Source: Corynebacterium lujinxingii (GTDB lineage: Bacteria; Actinomycetota; Actinomycetes; Mycobacteriales; Mycobacteriaceae). From it: a DNA stretch of 64,000 nt. Position 1 is the first letter of the stretch, and every line of letters starts with the position of its first letter. This document shows, in pieces, positions 8,222 to 14,837 of the stretch. The stretch spans positions 1,736,001 through 1,800,000 of the forward strand of contig NZ_CP061032.1 of NCBI RefSeq assembly GCF_014490555.1, read 5' to 3'. The notes below the pieces were generated by a model. The model ran no database searches and was not told the origin of the DNA. It worked only from the letters and a program-made list of their open reading frames with translations. The position numbers and the translations under genes are program-made.

Positions 8222-8265
8222 GGTCCGGCGAGCTAGGGGTAAACCCGAGCTGGCCGGGCCTTTTT
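8222..8265 (+). terminator. intrinsic terminator after the 7564 gene
   Basis: GGTCCGGCGAGCT (8222-8234) pairs with AGCTGGCCGGGCC (8248-8260) with two mismatches, the loop itself can close through GGGT/ACCC, and TTTTT follows at 8261-8265. Confidence 0.75.
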
Positions 8266-8290
8266 GGGCACCACACCACGCGCCTTTCGT

Positions 8291-8331
8291 GTTTAGCGGT
8301 CTACACTTGATAATGTCAATCGCGCTAAACT
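8291..8331 (+). promoter_or_regulatory. promoter and probable operator of the HicA/HicB pair
   Basis: A perfect 8 bp inverted repeat GTTTAGCG (8291-8298) / CGCTAAAC (8323-8330). Its right arm overlaps the -10 hexamer TAAACT (8326-8331), which ends 6 nt before the GTG start of hicA. A repressor bound to the repeat would block the -10 directly; HicB autorepression of this kind is known for other HicAB systems. Confidence 0.6.
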
Positions 8332-8337
8332 AGCATC

Positions 8338-8529
8338 GTGACAAAACGCAAGGACATCCTCAAAGCGATTTCCCACTACGCAAAGTCAACCGACCAGGAA
8401 CTCACCATCAAAGAAGGCGGAAACCACACACGTATATGGGTCGGTGACCGCTACACAACTGTTCCCAGGCATCGAGAAATTCCCGATCTCGCCGCCCAAA
8501 AGATTTACAAGCAGATTGGACTGAAGTAG
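8338..8529 (+). CDS. hicA: HicA-like toxin (mRNA interferase family)
   Basis: A 63-residue double-stranded-RNA-binding-fold protein of HicA size. The central GGNHTRIWVGDRYTTVPRHRE segment (about residues 27-47) matches the HicA pattern Gly-x-x-His followed by a beta-hairpin ending in VPRH; His30 would be the catalytic residue. The C-terminal AAQKIYKQIGL helix is also typical. The start is GTG at 8338, fixed by the TAAACT -10 element 6 nt upstream. It is followed 2 bp later by the HicB-like gene. HicA enzymes cleave mRNA and arrest growth when not neutralised. Confidence 0.85.
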   Translation: MTKRKDILKAISHYAKSTDQELTIKEGGNHTRIWVGDRYTTVPRHREIPDLAAQKIYKQIGLK

Positions 8530-8531
8530 CG

Positions 8532-8921
8532 ATGAACTGTTTTACCGCGACTGTCGAACGCGACTCCGGCTGGTGGGTAGGCCAACTCGATCAAGACCCT
8601 GGTGTCATTGTCCAAGCGCGTCGCCTCGATCAGATTGAGGACGAATTCAAAGATGCCCTTGGTCTTTTCCCCGAGCTGACCGACGATGCGGAGTCCGCCC
8701 AGATCGAACTCGCCATCGGTGGCGAAGCGGAAAAGGCGGCGCTTTCGGCGCGAGACGAGCTCGAAGAGTTGCGTCGGCGAGAACACGATCAACTGGGGAA
8801 AATCGCCCAGCACGCTAAAGAACTCTCTGAGCGTGGTTACAACTACCGCGACATCGCCTACCTTCTGGGCATCAGCTACGGCAGAGTCGGGCAGATTCTC
8901 AAACAGCACTCCGCAGCGTAA
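8532..8921 (+). CDS. hicB: HicB-like antitoxin with C-terminal HTH
   Basis: A 129-residue protein with a partial HicB fold at the N-terminus: FTATVERDSGWWVGQLDQDPGVIVQARRLDQIEDEFKDALG matches the ExxxGxW...D.PG....G.TLDE pattern as far as the beta-strands go. It is followed by a charged helix (residues 65-95) and a C-terminal helix-turn-helix (SERGYNYRDIAYLLGISYGRVGQIL, about 99-123). It should bind HicA and repress the shared promoter. Toxin-first order and 2 bp spacing are the usual HicAB arrangement. Confidence 0.82.
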   Translation: MNCFTATVERDSGWWVGQLDQDPGVIVQARRLDQIEDEFKDALGLFPELTDDAESAQIELAIGGEAEKAALSARDELEELRRREHDQLGKIAQHAKELSERGYNYRDIAYLLGISYGRVGQILKQHSAA

Positions 8922-8945
8922 GGCCAGCGATTGGCACTGCCTAGT

Positions 8946-9031
8946 TGTGAGGGGCAGGGTGTGAGGGGGTCGAGTAACCAGCCTGACCCGTTTTCGGCTG
9001 ATGGCGAAGCCCTCACATCTAGCCCCTCACA
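8946..9031. repeat. large imperfect inverted repeat downstream of hicB
   Basis: The 22 nt arm 8946-8967 (TGTGAGGGGCAGGGTGTGAG...) is complementary to 9010-9031 with three mismatches, enclosing a 42 nt loop. A third CCTCACAT lies at about 9056, and ATCCAGGGTG is directly repeated at 9031-9040 and 9073-9082. It may terminate hicAB or be a repeat-element remnant. Confidence 0.6.
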
Positions 9032-9096
9032 TCCAGGGTGGGGCCGCAGCCTGCACCTCACATTTGACGAGGATCCAGGGTGAGTCCCGCCGTGGT

Positions 9097-9178
9097 TGTG
9101 ACAGATCGCTTATCGGCGCAATCGGCGACCTGGGGAAAATGACAAATGTTGCCTCGACTGGAGGCATGATTTGTCACA
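9097..9178 (+). repeat. ~83 bp intergenic element, copy A
   Basis: This 82 bp stretch and 54866-54948 are near-identical in layout: TGTGACAGATCG, a variable 14-17 nt, CGGCGACCTGGGGAAA, then a hairpin opened by TGACAAAT and closed by ATTTGTCA, ending CA. Here the hairpin arms are TGACAAAT (9140-9147) / ATTTGTCA (9169-9176) plus an inner GCCTC/GAGGC. The inner stem sequence differs between copies but still pairs. The 8922-9210 gap holds no gene; it consists of this element and the repeat at 8946-9031. Confidence 0.75.
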
Positions 9179-9191
9179 GAAACGTGGCTCA

Positions 9192-9205
9192 GCGAATTCA
9201 GGTTT
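9192..9205 (+). repeat. short repeat copy 2 (GAATTCAGGTTT family)
   Basis: GCGAATTCAGGTTT, identical over 14 nt to the start of the copy at 10970 and over 13 nt to the minus-strand copy at 6409-6430. It lies just beyond the stop codon of the PIN gene. Confidence 0.5.
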
Positions 9206-9210
9206 GAGGC

Positions 9211-9696
9211 CTAGATCTGGATATTCAGGCGGCGAAGGAATTCAAGCGCATTAATACAGGGCACCGAGAACTGCGCAGCCACGTCCGGGATCTTCACCTT
9301 CTTGACACTGTCAGGCGCAGGTACCTCGTTAGTCACGATGGTCGCGCCGTAGCGACGTGCCGACGCCACTAGCCAAGAGTCAGCCACGTTGAGAAACTCC
9401 GTGGCCGCTGCCTCGCGGTATTTAGGTTGTCTCTCCAACACAACCCATTCCACGACTTGCTGGTACAGATCAAGCTCCTCTTGATCAGGGGGAATTATCT
9501 GATCTTGGCGCACATGCTGCTTGTACCAGTCATATTCGGGAGCACCCCAAGCAGCAAGCTCTTTATCAACTTGACCATGGAAGAAAACGCCGTCGGCGAA
9601 CAACGCAACTTCGAGCTCGCCCCAAAGCGACGGGAACACATCCCGCGGATAGACGTTGGCTAAGGTCCCCAGGAAGTTGGTGTCCACAAGATACAT
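9211..9696 (-). CDS. DUF4411-family PIN-like protein (predicted RNase toxin)
   Basis: A 161-residue PIN-fold protein. The first acidic active-site residue is in YLVDTNFLG (Asp5), further acidic residues lie in VDKELAAWG (about 43-51), and the second conserved cluster is NVADSWLVASARRYGATIVTNE (about 104-125), with the Asp and the TNE expected for PIN nucleases. DUF4411 proteins are typically encoded directly after an Xre/ImmA-IrrE protein, as here (3 bp gap), and the pairs are predicted toxin-antitoxin or stress-response modules. RNA cleavage is inferred from the fold. Confidence 0.8.
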   Translation of the reverse strand: MYLVDTNFLGTLANVYPRDVFPSLWGELEVALFADGVFFHGQVDKELAAWGAPEYDWYKQHVRQDQIIPPDQEELDLYQQVVEWVVLERQPKYREAAATEFLNVADSWLVASARRYGATIVTNEVPAPDSVKKVKIPDVAAQFSVPCINALEFLRRLNIQI

Positions 9697-9699
9697 CGA

Positions 9700-10848
9700 C
9701 TACACCGCTTCCCTGCCCCGCATCTGACGTGCATTGACTAGCTTCACAAACGACTCGTTTGAATTGGCCCCCAGGTACTGGGCAGCCTCTCGTTGCGAAA
9801 TCTGGCCGTTCACCGCGGCTTGCGTAATCGTGTCAAAAAACCTGCCGCCCACACGAGAACGAACGAGCACGTGATGCGGCGGTGCCCCCTCACCGGCCTT
9901 TTCTGTTGGCTCACTGTTGTGTTTGACCAGAGGCAACATACGAAGTGCTTCTTCCTGATCAATAAGCTCCAGTTCACGAAGCCGCCAGAGCATGGCTTCC
10001 CTGCTCAGGCCGAAGCGCCGAGCAAGTCCTTCGACTTCGTCTCTGATAGGCACGGTGTCGTCGAAAAGCTTTTGCACCAAAGATGCTGGTGCGATGAACT
10101 CGGAGGCGAATTGGTTGCACCACCGTTCCAATTGGACGCCGTGCGCATGATCGGAAACACCAGGTTTTCCAAGCACAACGTGTCCGAGCTCGTGCGCAAG
10201 GCTGAACAACTGCGCAGTCTTCGCATCGCGAGTGTTGACGAACACAAGGCAGAAGCCATCGTCTTCAATGGTGAAACCGCGAAACTCTTCGACATCCAAA
10301 CGACGCTTGGTCGAACTTTCAACGACCGAATTTCGCGCTACCAACACTCCAGCTTCTTCCATCGAAAGCACCAGTGTGCGTACTTTGTCCGGACCGTGAA
10401 TTGGCGCTTCGTCTCCGAATCCGAGAAATTCGCGCATAGACGACGCAACGTCTCGGGGATTCTGGGAACTCATAGCGGACGCGAAAAAGGCCGGCGGTTC
10501 TATCCCCTCATCGTTTGCATACGCGGAGTACCAAGCCAGGCGTTGCTGCGATTTGAGAACAACCTCCTGAAGGTCTGGACTCATCGACTCCAACGCTGAG
10601 CTTCTCACGGTTCGGAAATCCGGAACACCGGTGTCTTCCCCAGAAGGCTCCTTAAGCAGCAGCCTCCCGAACGGAATTTTGGCGCGTTGCGCAAGGTCTT
10701 GCGCCTGACGCAGCGTGGGTTTTTCGTCCCCTGCTAACCAGGAATCGAACTTGGGAAAGCGCTTGAGCAACTCATCGTCGTCTAATCCCGTGCGACGAGC
10801 AGCCCACTGCAAAACAGAAGGCGTGACCGAAACTCGCGGAGTGCTCAT
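9700..10848 (-). CDS. Xre-type HTH / ImmA-IrrE metallopeptidase fusion, partner of the PIN gene
   Basis: A 382-residue protein with an N-terminal Xre-like helix-turn-helix (residues about 5-60), a linker, and a COG2856 zinc-peptidase domain carrying His219-Glu-Leu-Gly-His223 in LFSLAHELGHVVLG, followed by WCNQFASEFIAPASL with the third zinc-ligand Glu region. ImmA/IrrE peptidases cleave repressors such as ImmR or DdrO. ATG at 10848 is preferred over upstream ATGs at 10863 and 10872 because GAGGTGAG is suitably spaced. Upstream lies a 225 bp gap without a gene. Confidence 0.85.
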   Translation of the reverse strand: MSTPRVSVTPSVLQWAARRTGLDDDELLKRFPKFDSWLAGDEKPTLRQAQDLAQRAKIPFGRLLLKEPSGEDTGVPDFRTVRSSALESMSPDLQEVVLKSQQRLAWYSAYANDEGIEPPAFFASAMSSQNPRDVASSMREFLGFGDEAPIHGPDKVRTLVLSMEEAGVLVARNSVVESSTKRRLDVEEFRGFTIEDDGFCLVFVNTRDAKTAQLFSLAHELGHVVLGKPGVSDHAHGVQLERWCNQFASEFIAPASLVQKLFDDTVPIRDEVEGLARRFGLSREAMLWRLRELELIDQEEALRMLPLVKHNSEPTEKAGEGAPPHHVLVRSRVGGRFFDTITQAAVNGQISQREAAQYLGANSNESFVKLVNARQMRGREAV

Positions 10849-11073
10849 CGGCCTCACCTCCATGTCCTCCATAAGCCGGAACCCAAACTATGTCCAAGAC
10901 GATAATGCGTAAGGGCTCAGTATGTCACCCAGGGTTGACACGTGAACCGAAGTTAATGCGACTGGCGCGGCGAATTCAGGTTTTCCCCTACGTTGCCGCA
11001 CGCGACATTTGTTCGGAGAGCAGAATGGCGCTCCTACTCTGGCGCGTTAAGCGGCCAAGGAACCGCCGAACAC
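10849..11073. other. gene-free spacer between the PIN/ImmA pair and dnaG
   Basis: No convincing reading frame. It contains the third copy of the GAATTCAGGTTT repeat (10970-10991) and presumably the promoter of the ImmA gene at its left end. No clear terminator for dnaG is seen; the region is a candidate rearrangement junction between the eno and dnaG blocks. Confidence 0.4.
10970..10991 (+). repeat. short repeat copy 3 (GAATTCAGGTTT family)
   Basis: A 22-mer matching the reverse complement of 6409-6430 at 20 of 22 positions, so the pair brackets 4.6 kb in inverted orientation. Confidence 0.6.
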
Positions 11074-12984
11074 CTACCGGCCACGGAAGGCGCGGTCGTT
11101 GAGATCTCGGCGCGCCTGCTCGAGGGCGACCAGGTCAGAAAACAGGGCGTTGTAGGCCTCTTCGTCGTCGGAGGGGCGCATGCGCTGGAGTTGGGATTTC
11201 AACTGCGCGATCTGGTCGCCGACGCGGGTCTCCTGCAGGCGGGAGAGGACGGAGTCGGCATATTCGTCGAGGTCGTCGGCGTGGATGGGCTCCACGGCGA
11301 GTTCGGAGACGAAGTTGCGGCCGGACAAATCGCGCATCTCACCGGCGACGGCAGCGAGCCAGCCGGCGCCCCCGTCGGTCACGCGGGAGCAGCCACCGGC
11401 GGCGGTGACGGCCTCGCGGACCTGGCGGTAGGCGTCGTTGGTGAAGGCATCCGGGTTGATGCCGTCGAAGTAGTTGCCGGCCTTCAACGGGTGCTGCAGC
11501 GCAATCTTTAGGGCTTCGCGCTGCGGCCACAGCATCGGGTCGTCGGCACGCGGCGGGATGAGTAGTTCCACCTGGCGTCCGGAGGAGTCGGGGCCGGCGG
11601 CGGCCTGCCGGGTGGCGAGCGATACGCGTTTGCGGTTTTCCTTCTTCGGCTTCTTCGCCTCGGCGCGGACCTGCTCCAACACCTCGTCGGGGTTCGGCCA
11701 GCCGACCCAGCCGGCAAGGCGGCGGGCGTATTCCTGCTGGAGAACTTTGTCGTCGATGGAGGCGACGACGGGAACGGTTCGTCGTAAAGCTTGGACGCGC
11801 CCCTCGGCCGAATCGAGGGAGAAATTTTTCAGCAGGGACTCGATGACGAACTCGTAGACGGGAACGCGGGAAGCGACGAGGTCGCGAAGGGCGGAGTCCC
11901 CCTTCTCCAGGCGCAGGTCGCAAGGGTCCATGCCGTCCGGTGCGACGGCGACAAACGACTGACCGCCGAACTCCGCGTCAGTGTTGTAGGCGCGCATCGC
12001 AGCCTTTTGTCCGGCCTCGTCGCCGTCGAAGGTGTAGATGAGCTCGCCGCGGAAGAAATTGTCGTCCAACATGAGGCGACGGATCAGGCTCATGTGTTCG
12101 GAGCCGAACGCGGTGCCGCAGGTGGCCACGGCCGTGGTCACGCCGGCGGCGTGCATGGCCATCACGTCGGTGTAGCCCTCCACCACCACCGTCTGGTGCT
12201 GCGTGGCGATATTCTTCTTCGCCTTATCGATGCCAAAGAGCACCTTCGACTTGTGATACAGCAGCGTGTCGGAGGTGTTCATGTACTTGCCCATGGGGTC
12301 GTCGTCGAAAAGCTTGCGCGCGCCGAAACCGATCGTGTTCGAGGCGGCGTCCTTAATCGGCCAGATCAGGCGGCGGCGAAACTTGTCGATGGGGCCGCGT
12401 TTGCCCTGCGACGACAGGCCGGCGTCGATAAGTTCCTGCACCTCAAACCCCTTGCGCAGCAGGTGCTTCGTCAGCGTGTCCCAGCCGTCGGGGGCGTAGC
12501 CGCACTCGAAATCGTGGATCAACTCGCGCGAAAACCCGCGGTTGAGCAGAAATTCGCGGCCCGCCTGCGCCTCGGGTTTCTCGAGCTGCTCGATGTAGAA
12601 CTCGTGCGCCGCCTTATTCGCCGCGAGCAGCCGCTGACGCGTGCCTGGCTTCACATCGCGCGCGCCCGTGGAACCGCCCTGGTAGTTGATGCGGTAGCCG
12701 ATCTGATCCGCGACCGCCTCCACCGCCTCCGGGAAGGTGAGCTGCTCCATCTCCATCATGAAGGAGAACACGTCGCCGCCCTTGCCCGTGGAAAAGCAGT
12801 GGTAGTAGCCGTGCGCGGGACGGACGTGGAAACTCGGCGTCTTCTCGTCCTTGAACGGACTTAGACCCTTCAGCGAATCGTGGCCGGCAGGTTTCAACTG
12901 CACGTACTCGCCAACGATCTCGTCGAGCGGCGCGCGCTGACGGATAGCCTCAATATCGCTATCCGGAATTCTGCCCCTTGCCAT
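11074..12984 (-). CDS. dnaG: DNA primase with degenerate zinc ribbon
   Basis: A 636-residue DnaG primase that synthesises RNA primers at the replication fork. The Toprim core is intact (VVVEGYTDVMAMHAAGV, IYTFDGDEAGQKAA, DGMDPCDL), as is the C-terminal helicase-binding region. The N-terminal CHC2 zinc ribbon is altered: the expected Cys-x2-His...Cys-x2-Cys reads Ser42 and Lys45 in LSPFKDEKTPSF, with Cys63 kept and Thr66 in HCFSTGKGG, so three of four zinc ligands are missing. ATG 12984 is chosen over 12993 because the TACGAT -10 (12992-12997) overlaps the upstream ATG and ends 7 nt before this one. Confidence 0.95.
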   Translation of the reverse strand: MARGRIPDSDIEAIRQRAPLDEIVGEYVQLKPAGHDSLKGLSPFKDEKTPSFHVRPAHGYYHCFSTGKGGDVFSFMMEMEQLTFPEAVEAVADQIGYRINYQGGSTGARDVKPGTRQRLLAANKAAHEFYIEQLEKPEAQAGREFLLNRGFSRELIHDFECGYAPDGWDTLTKHLLRKGFEVQELIDAGLSSQGKRGPIDKFRRRLIWPIKDAASNTIGFGARKLFDDDPMGKYMNTSDTLLYHKSKVLFGIDKAKKNIATQHQTVVVEGYTDVMAMHAAGVTTAVATCGTAFGSEHMSLIRRLMLDDNFFRGELIYTFDGDEAGQKAAMRAYNTDAEFGGQSFVAVAPDGMDPCDLRLEKGDSALRDLVASRVPVYEFVIESLLKNFSLDSAEGRVQALRRTVPVVASIDDKVLQQEYARRLAGWVGWPNPDEVLEQVRAEAKKPKKENRKRVSLATRQAAAGPDSSGRQVELLIPPRADDPMLWPQREALKIALQHPLKAGNYFDGINPDAFTNDAYRQVREAVTAAGGCSRVTDGGAGWLAAVAGEMRDLSGRNFVSELAVEPIHADDLDEYADSVLSRLQETRVGDQIAQLKSQLQRMRPSDDEEAYNALFSDLVALEQARRDLNDRAFRGR

Positions 12985-13019
12985 GGCGCTCATCGTAGCG
13001 CGTGCGAAGATATAGACCT

Positions 13020-13376
13020 ATGAAGCGCCTCATTGTCCCGCTGACCTGCTTGCTTTTAAGCAGTTGCGTATCGACGACCCCCTCCGGCCTCCCCGCGTGC
13101 GGCTCGCTTCCCGACGAGGCCTGGGACACCGTCGAACGCATCGAAGCCGGCGGGCCGTACCCCTACCCCGCTAACGACGACACGCGCTTCGGCAACTACG
13201 AACAGGTGCTTCCCGATAAGCCGCGCGACTACTACCGGGAGTACACCGTGGACACCCCGGGGCTGAACCACCGCGGGGCGAGGCGCATCGTCACCGGCGG
13301 CGACGCTTCCGGTGTCGAGGCCTGGTTCTACACCGACGACCACTACGAATCCTTCTGCGAAATGGAGGTCAACTGA
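13020..13376 (+). CDS. lipoprotein ribonuclease of the barnase/RNase Sa (N1/T1) family
   Basis: A 118-residue protein with a lipoprotein signal (LLLSSC, lipidated Cys16) followed by a microbial guanyl-RNase domain. Expected catalytic residues are present: Glu74 in YREYTV, the arginines of HRGARRIV (Arg85, Arg88, Arg89) and His108 in YTDDHYESF. Cys27 and Cys113 could form the disulfide seen in the RNase Sa branch. It would hydrolyse RNA after guanosine outside the membrane, tethered to the cell surface. The stop codon overlaps the barstar-like start (TGATG). It is divergent from dnaG, with 35 bp between the start codons. Confidence 0.83.
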   Translation: MKRLIVPLTCLLLSSCVSTTPSGLPACGSLPDEAWDTVERIEAGGPYPYPANDDTRFGNYEQVLPDKPRDYYREYTVDTPGLNHRGARRIVTGGDASGVEAWFYTDDHYESFCEMEVN

Positions 13377-13618
13377 TGAACCCGATCTTTGTCACCCGCA
13401 CCGTGCGCTCGGTTGAGGACCTCGGCCGCGCCGTGTTGGCCGCCGCATACGGGCCTTCCGACGACCGCCCCGTGCCGACGAACCTGGACGCCCTGGCAGA
13501 TTTGCTTCGCGAGGCGCGCGTGTCTCGCGTGGTGGTTGTGGACTGGCGGGTGGAGGGGTCGTCGTCAAGCAAGCTGCGCGCGGTGTTTGAGGGGGAAGGT
13601 GTAGAGCTGGTCCGCTAG
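13376..13618 (+). CDS. barstar-family ribonuclease inhibitor
   Basis: An 80-residue acidic protein matching the barstar pattern: an N-terminal strand, helix DLGRAVLAAAYGP, then TNLDALADLLREA (barstar's acidic interface helix), strand VVVVDW and a final helix. It should protect the cytoplasm from unsecreted RNase by blocking the active site. The ATG overlaps the RNase stop by 1 nt, so the two are translationally coupled. A GGTCGTCGTCAAGC 14-mer sits in the loop encoding VEGSSSSKL (13557-13570). Confidence 0.82.
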   Translation: MNPIFVTRTVRSVEDLGRAVLAAAYGPSDDRPVPTNLDALADLLREARVSRVVVVDWRVEGSSSSKLRAVFEGEGVELVR

Positions 13619-13627
13619 ACCCCCACC

Positions 13628-13674
13628 AGCAAACCCCTACTATGGCCAGTTATTGGGCATAGTAGGGGTTTGCT
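13628..13674. terminator. 17 bp perfect hairpin between the barstar and DUF559 genes
   Basis: AGCAAACCCCTACTATG (13628-13644) pairs perfectly with 13658-13674 around a 13 nt loop. The DUF559 gene's stop codon (13640-13642) lies inside the left arm. It is related to the hairpin at 14747-14809 (shared ACCCCTACTATG and a right arm ending TGCTCGT), so it is either a bidirectional terminator or a repeat unit. Confidence 0.7.
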
Positions 13675-14686
13675 CGTAGAGAAATTTGACGACGTCCTGC
13701 AGATCCGCCGGCAATGCCACGCTGCGACCCGGACCCTTCGGCGCCCAGAGCCGCGGTTGTACACGCACCGGAAGCAAACGCTCCGCGGCAGGCCAAGCGT
13801 TGCCAACCCGGCGAATCAACTCGCCCTCGTCGCCCCAGAAATGCTTGGTGTAGAAACGCAAGACCTTATACCCGTTCTCGGTGAGCCAATCCTCGCGCTC
13901 GCGCTGCCTGCGGAGCACCTCGTGCGGGACTTCCTCGTACTTGAGCCAGCCGTCGACCTCAACGACAATGTTCTCGCCGACAAGAAAATCCACCCGATAC
14001 CGCCCGATGACCACCTGCGGGCGGTACGGGACGTTGTGGGCGTCGAAGATGAGCCGCAACAGGGACTCGTACGGCGACTCCGAAAGCCGAGTGGTCAAGG
14101 GCACCGCCTCCCGCGCTTGCGCGATGCCCTTCGTGCCAGCCATGCGCGTGATGGTGGCCTCGAACCGGTTGAGTATCTCCTGGTAGAGATGGTCACCGTG
14201 GCCGGACAGGACGCTGTCGATAGCGACAACGCCCTCCCGGACGCCGCGCTCGCGCGCAATGTCGACCGCCGTGCAGATCGCATCGGTATATCGCACGGCC
14301 CCGTCGTGGACGATGTCGCGTTCCGCGAGACGCCGGTGGCGGTACTCGTACCCAGTCCATTCCTTGTTGATCGAACGCGGGCGACCGTTCGGCACCGCAA
14401 GCGTGACCGGCTCATCCCGCGCAAAGGTCCACACGCCGTTTAAGCGTGCAGCCGAGCACCCGATGAGGACCGCCTTCCTGCTCTGGCACCCCGCCGCGTA
14501 ACACCTCAGGAATGCCTGCTCGTGCTCCTTAAGCTGCTGCCATGCGGCTTTGTCGTAGTAGATCGACTTGGTCAGCTGCACGAGTTCGCCGTTGTTGATC
14601 CGGTCGTGCGTCGCAGTGTCGGTGGACGAAATTCGTCTGACATCGACGATTGTTTCCCGCAGCTGCGTTCTGCGTGCGTCATTCAT
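13640..14686 (-). CDS. DUF559-domain protein with PD-(D/E)XK-like nuclease core
   Basis: A 348-residue protein. The N-terminal two-thirds resembles AbiEi/regulator-like modules (a helical start, VLIGCSAARLNGVW near residue 73, and DAICTAVDIARERGVREGVVAIDSVL near 135-160). The C-terminal third is a DUF559/Vsr-like nuclease fold: YRVDFLVGENIVVEVDG (about residues 227-243) supplies the D...ExD residues, followed by RQREREDWLTENGYKVLRF. Proteins of this type are common and variable in actinobacteria; the substrate is unknown. A GGGGAGGGG-type ribosome binding site precedes the ATG. The gene is flanked by two related hairpins. Confidence 0.75.
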   Translation of the reverse strand: MNDARRTQLRETIVDVRRISSTDTATHDRINNGELVQLTKSIYYDKAAWQQLKEHEQAFLRCYAAGCQSRKAVLIGCSAARLNGVWTFARDEPVTLAVPNGRPRSINKEWTGYEYRHRRLAERDIVHDGAVRYTDAICTAVDIARERGVREGVVAIDSVLSGHGDHLYQEILNRFEATITRMAGTKGIAQAREAVPLTTRLSESPYESLLRLIFDAHNVPYRPQVVIGRYRVDFLVGENIVVEVDGWLKYEEVPHEVLRRQREREDWLTENGYKVLRFYTKHFWGDEGELIRRVGNAWPAAERLLPVRVQPRLWAPKGPGRSVALPADLQDVVKFLYEQTPTMPNNWP

Positions 14687-14746
14687 GTGGTCCCCCTCCC
14701 CGATTCAAAGTACCGCAATCTCGTGCAGAGCACGCGGCGTGGCAAA

Positions 14747-14809
14747 CCTCGAGGGGCAGACCCCTACTATGAGCAAAAATGAGGCTTAGTTGGGGTCTGC
14801 TCGTCGAGG
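14747..14809. repeat. second hairpin of the ACCCCTACTATG family
   Basis: The 18 nt arm 14747-14764 (CCTCGAGGGGCAGACCCC) pairs with 14792-14809 with two mismatches; the pairing can extend inward through CTACTA/TTAGTT. It lies between the dgt stop (14838) and the start of the DUF559 gene (14686), so it can terminate dgt, but its sequence is also shared with the hairpin at 13628. Confidence 0.65.
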
Positions 14810-14837
14810 TTTTGTTCTGTGGAGGCGCAACTAGCCG

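Noticed and set aside
9097..10991. Insertion sequence remnant in the 9-11 kb patch
   Set aside because: No transposase fragment and no target-site duplication are visible; only short repeats.
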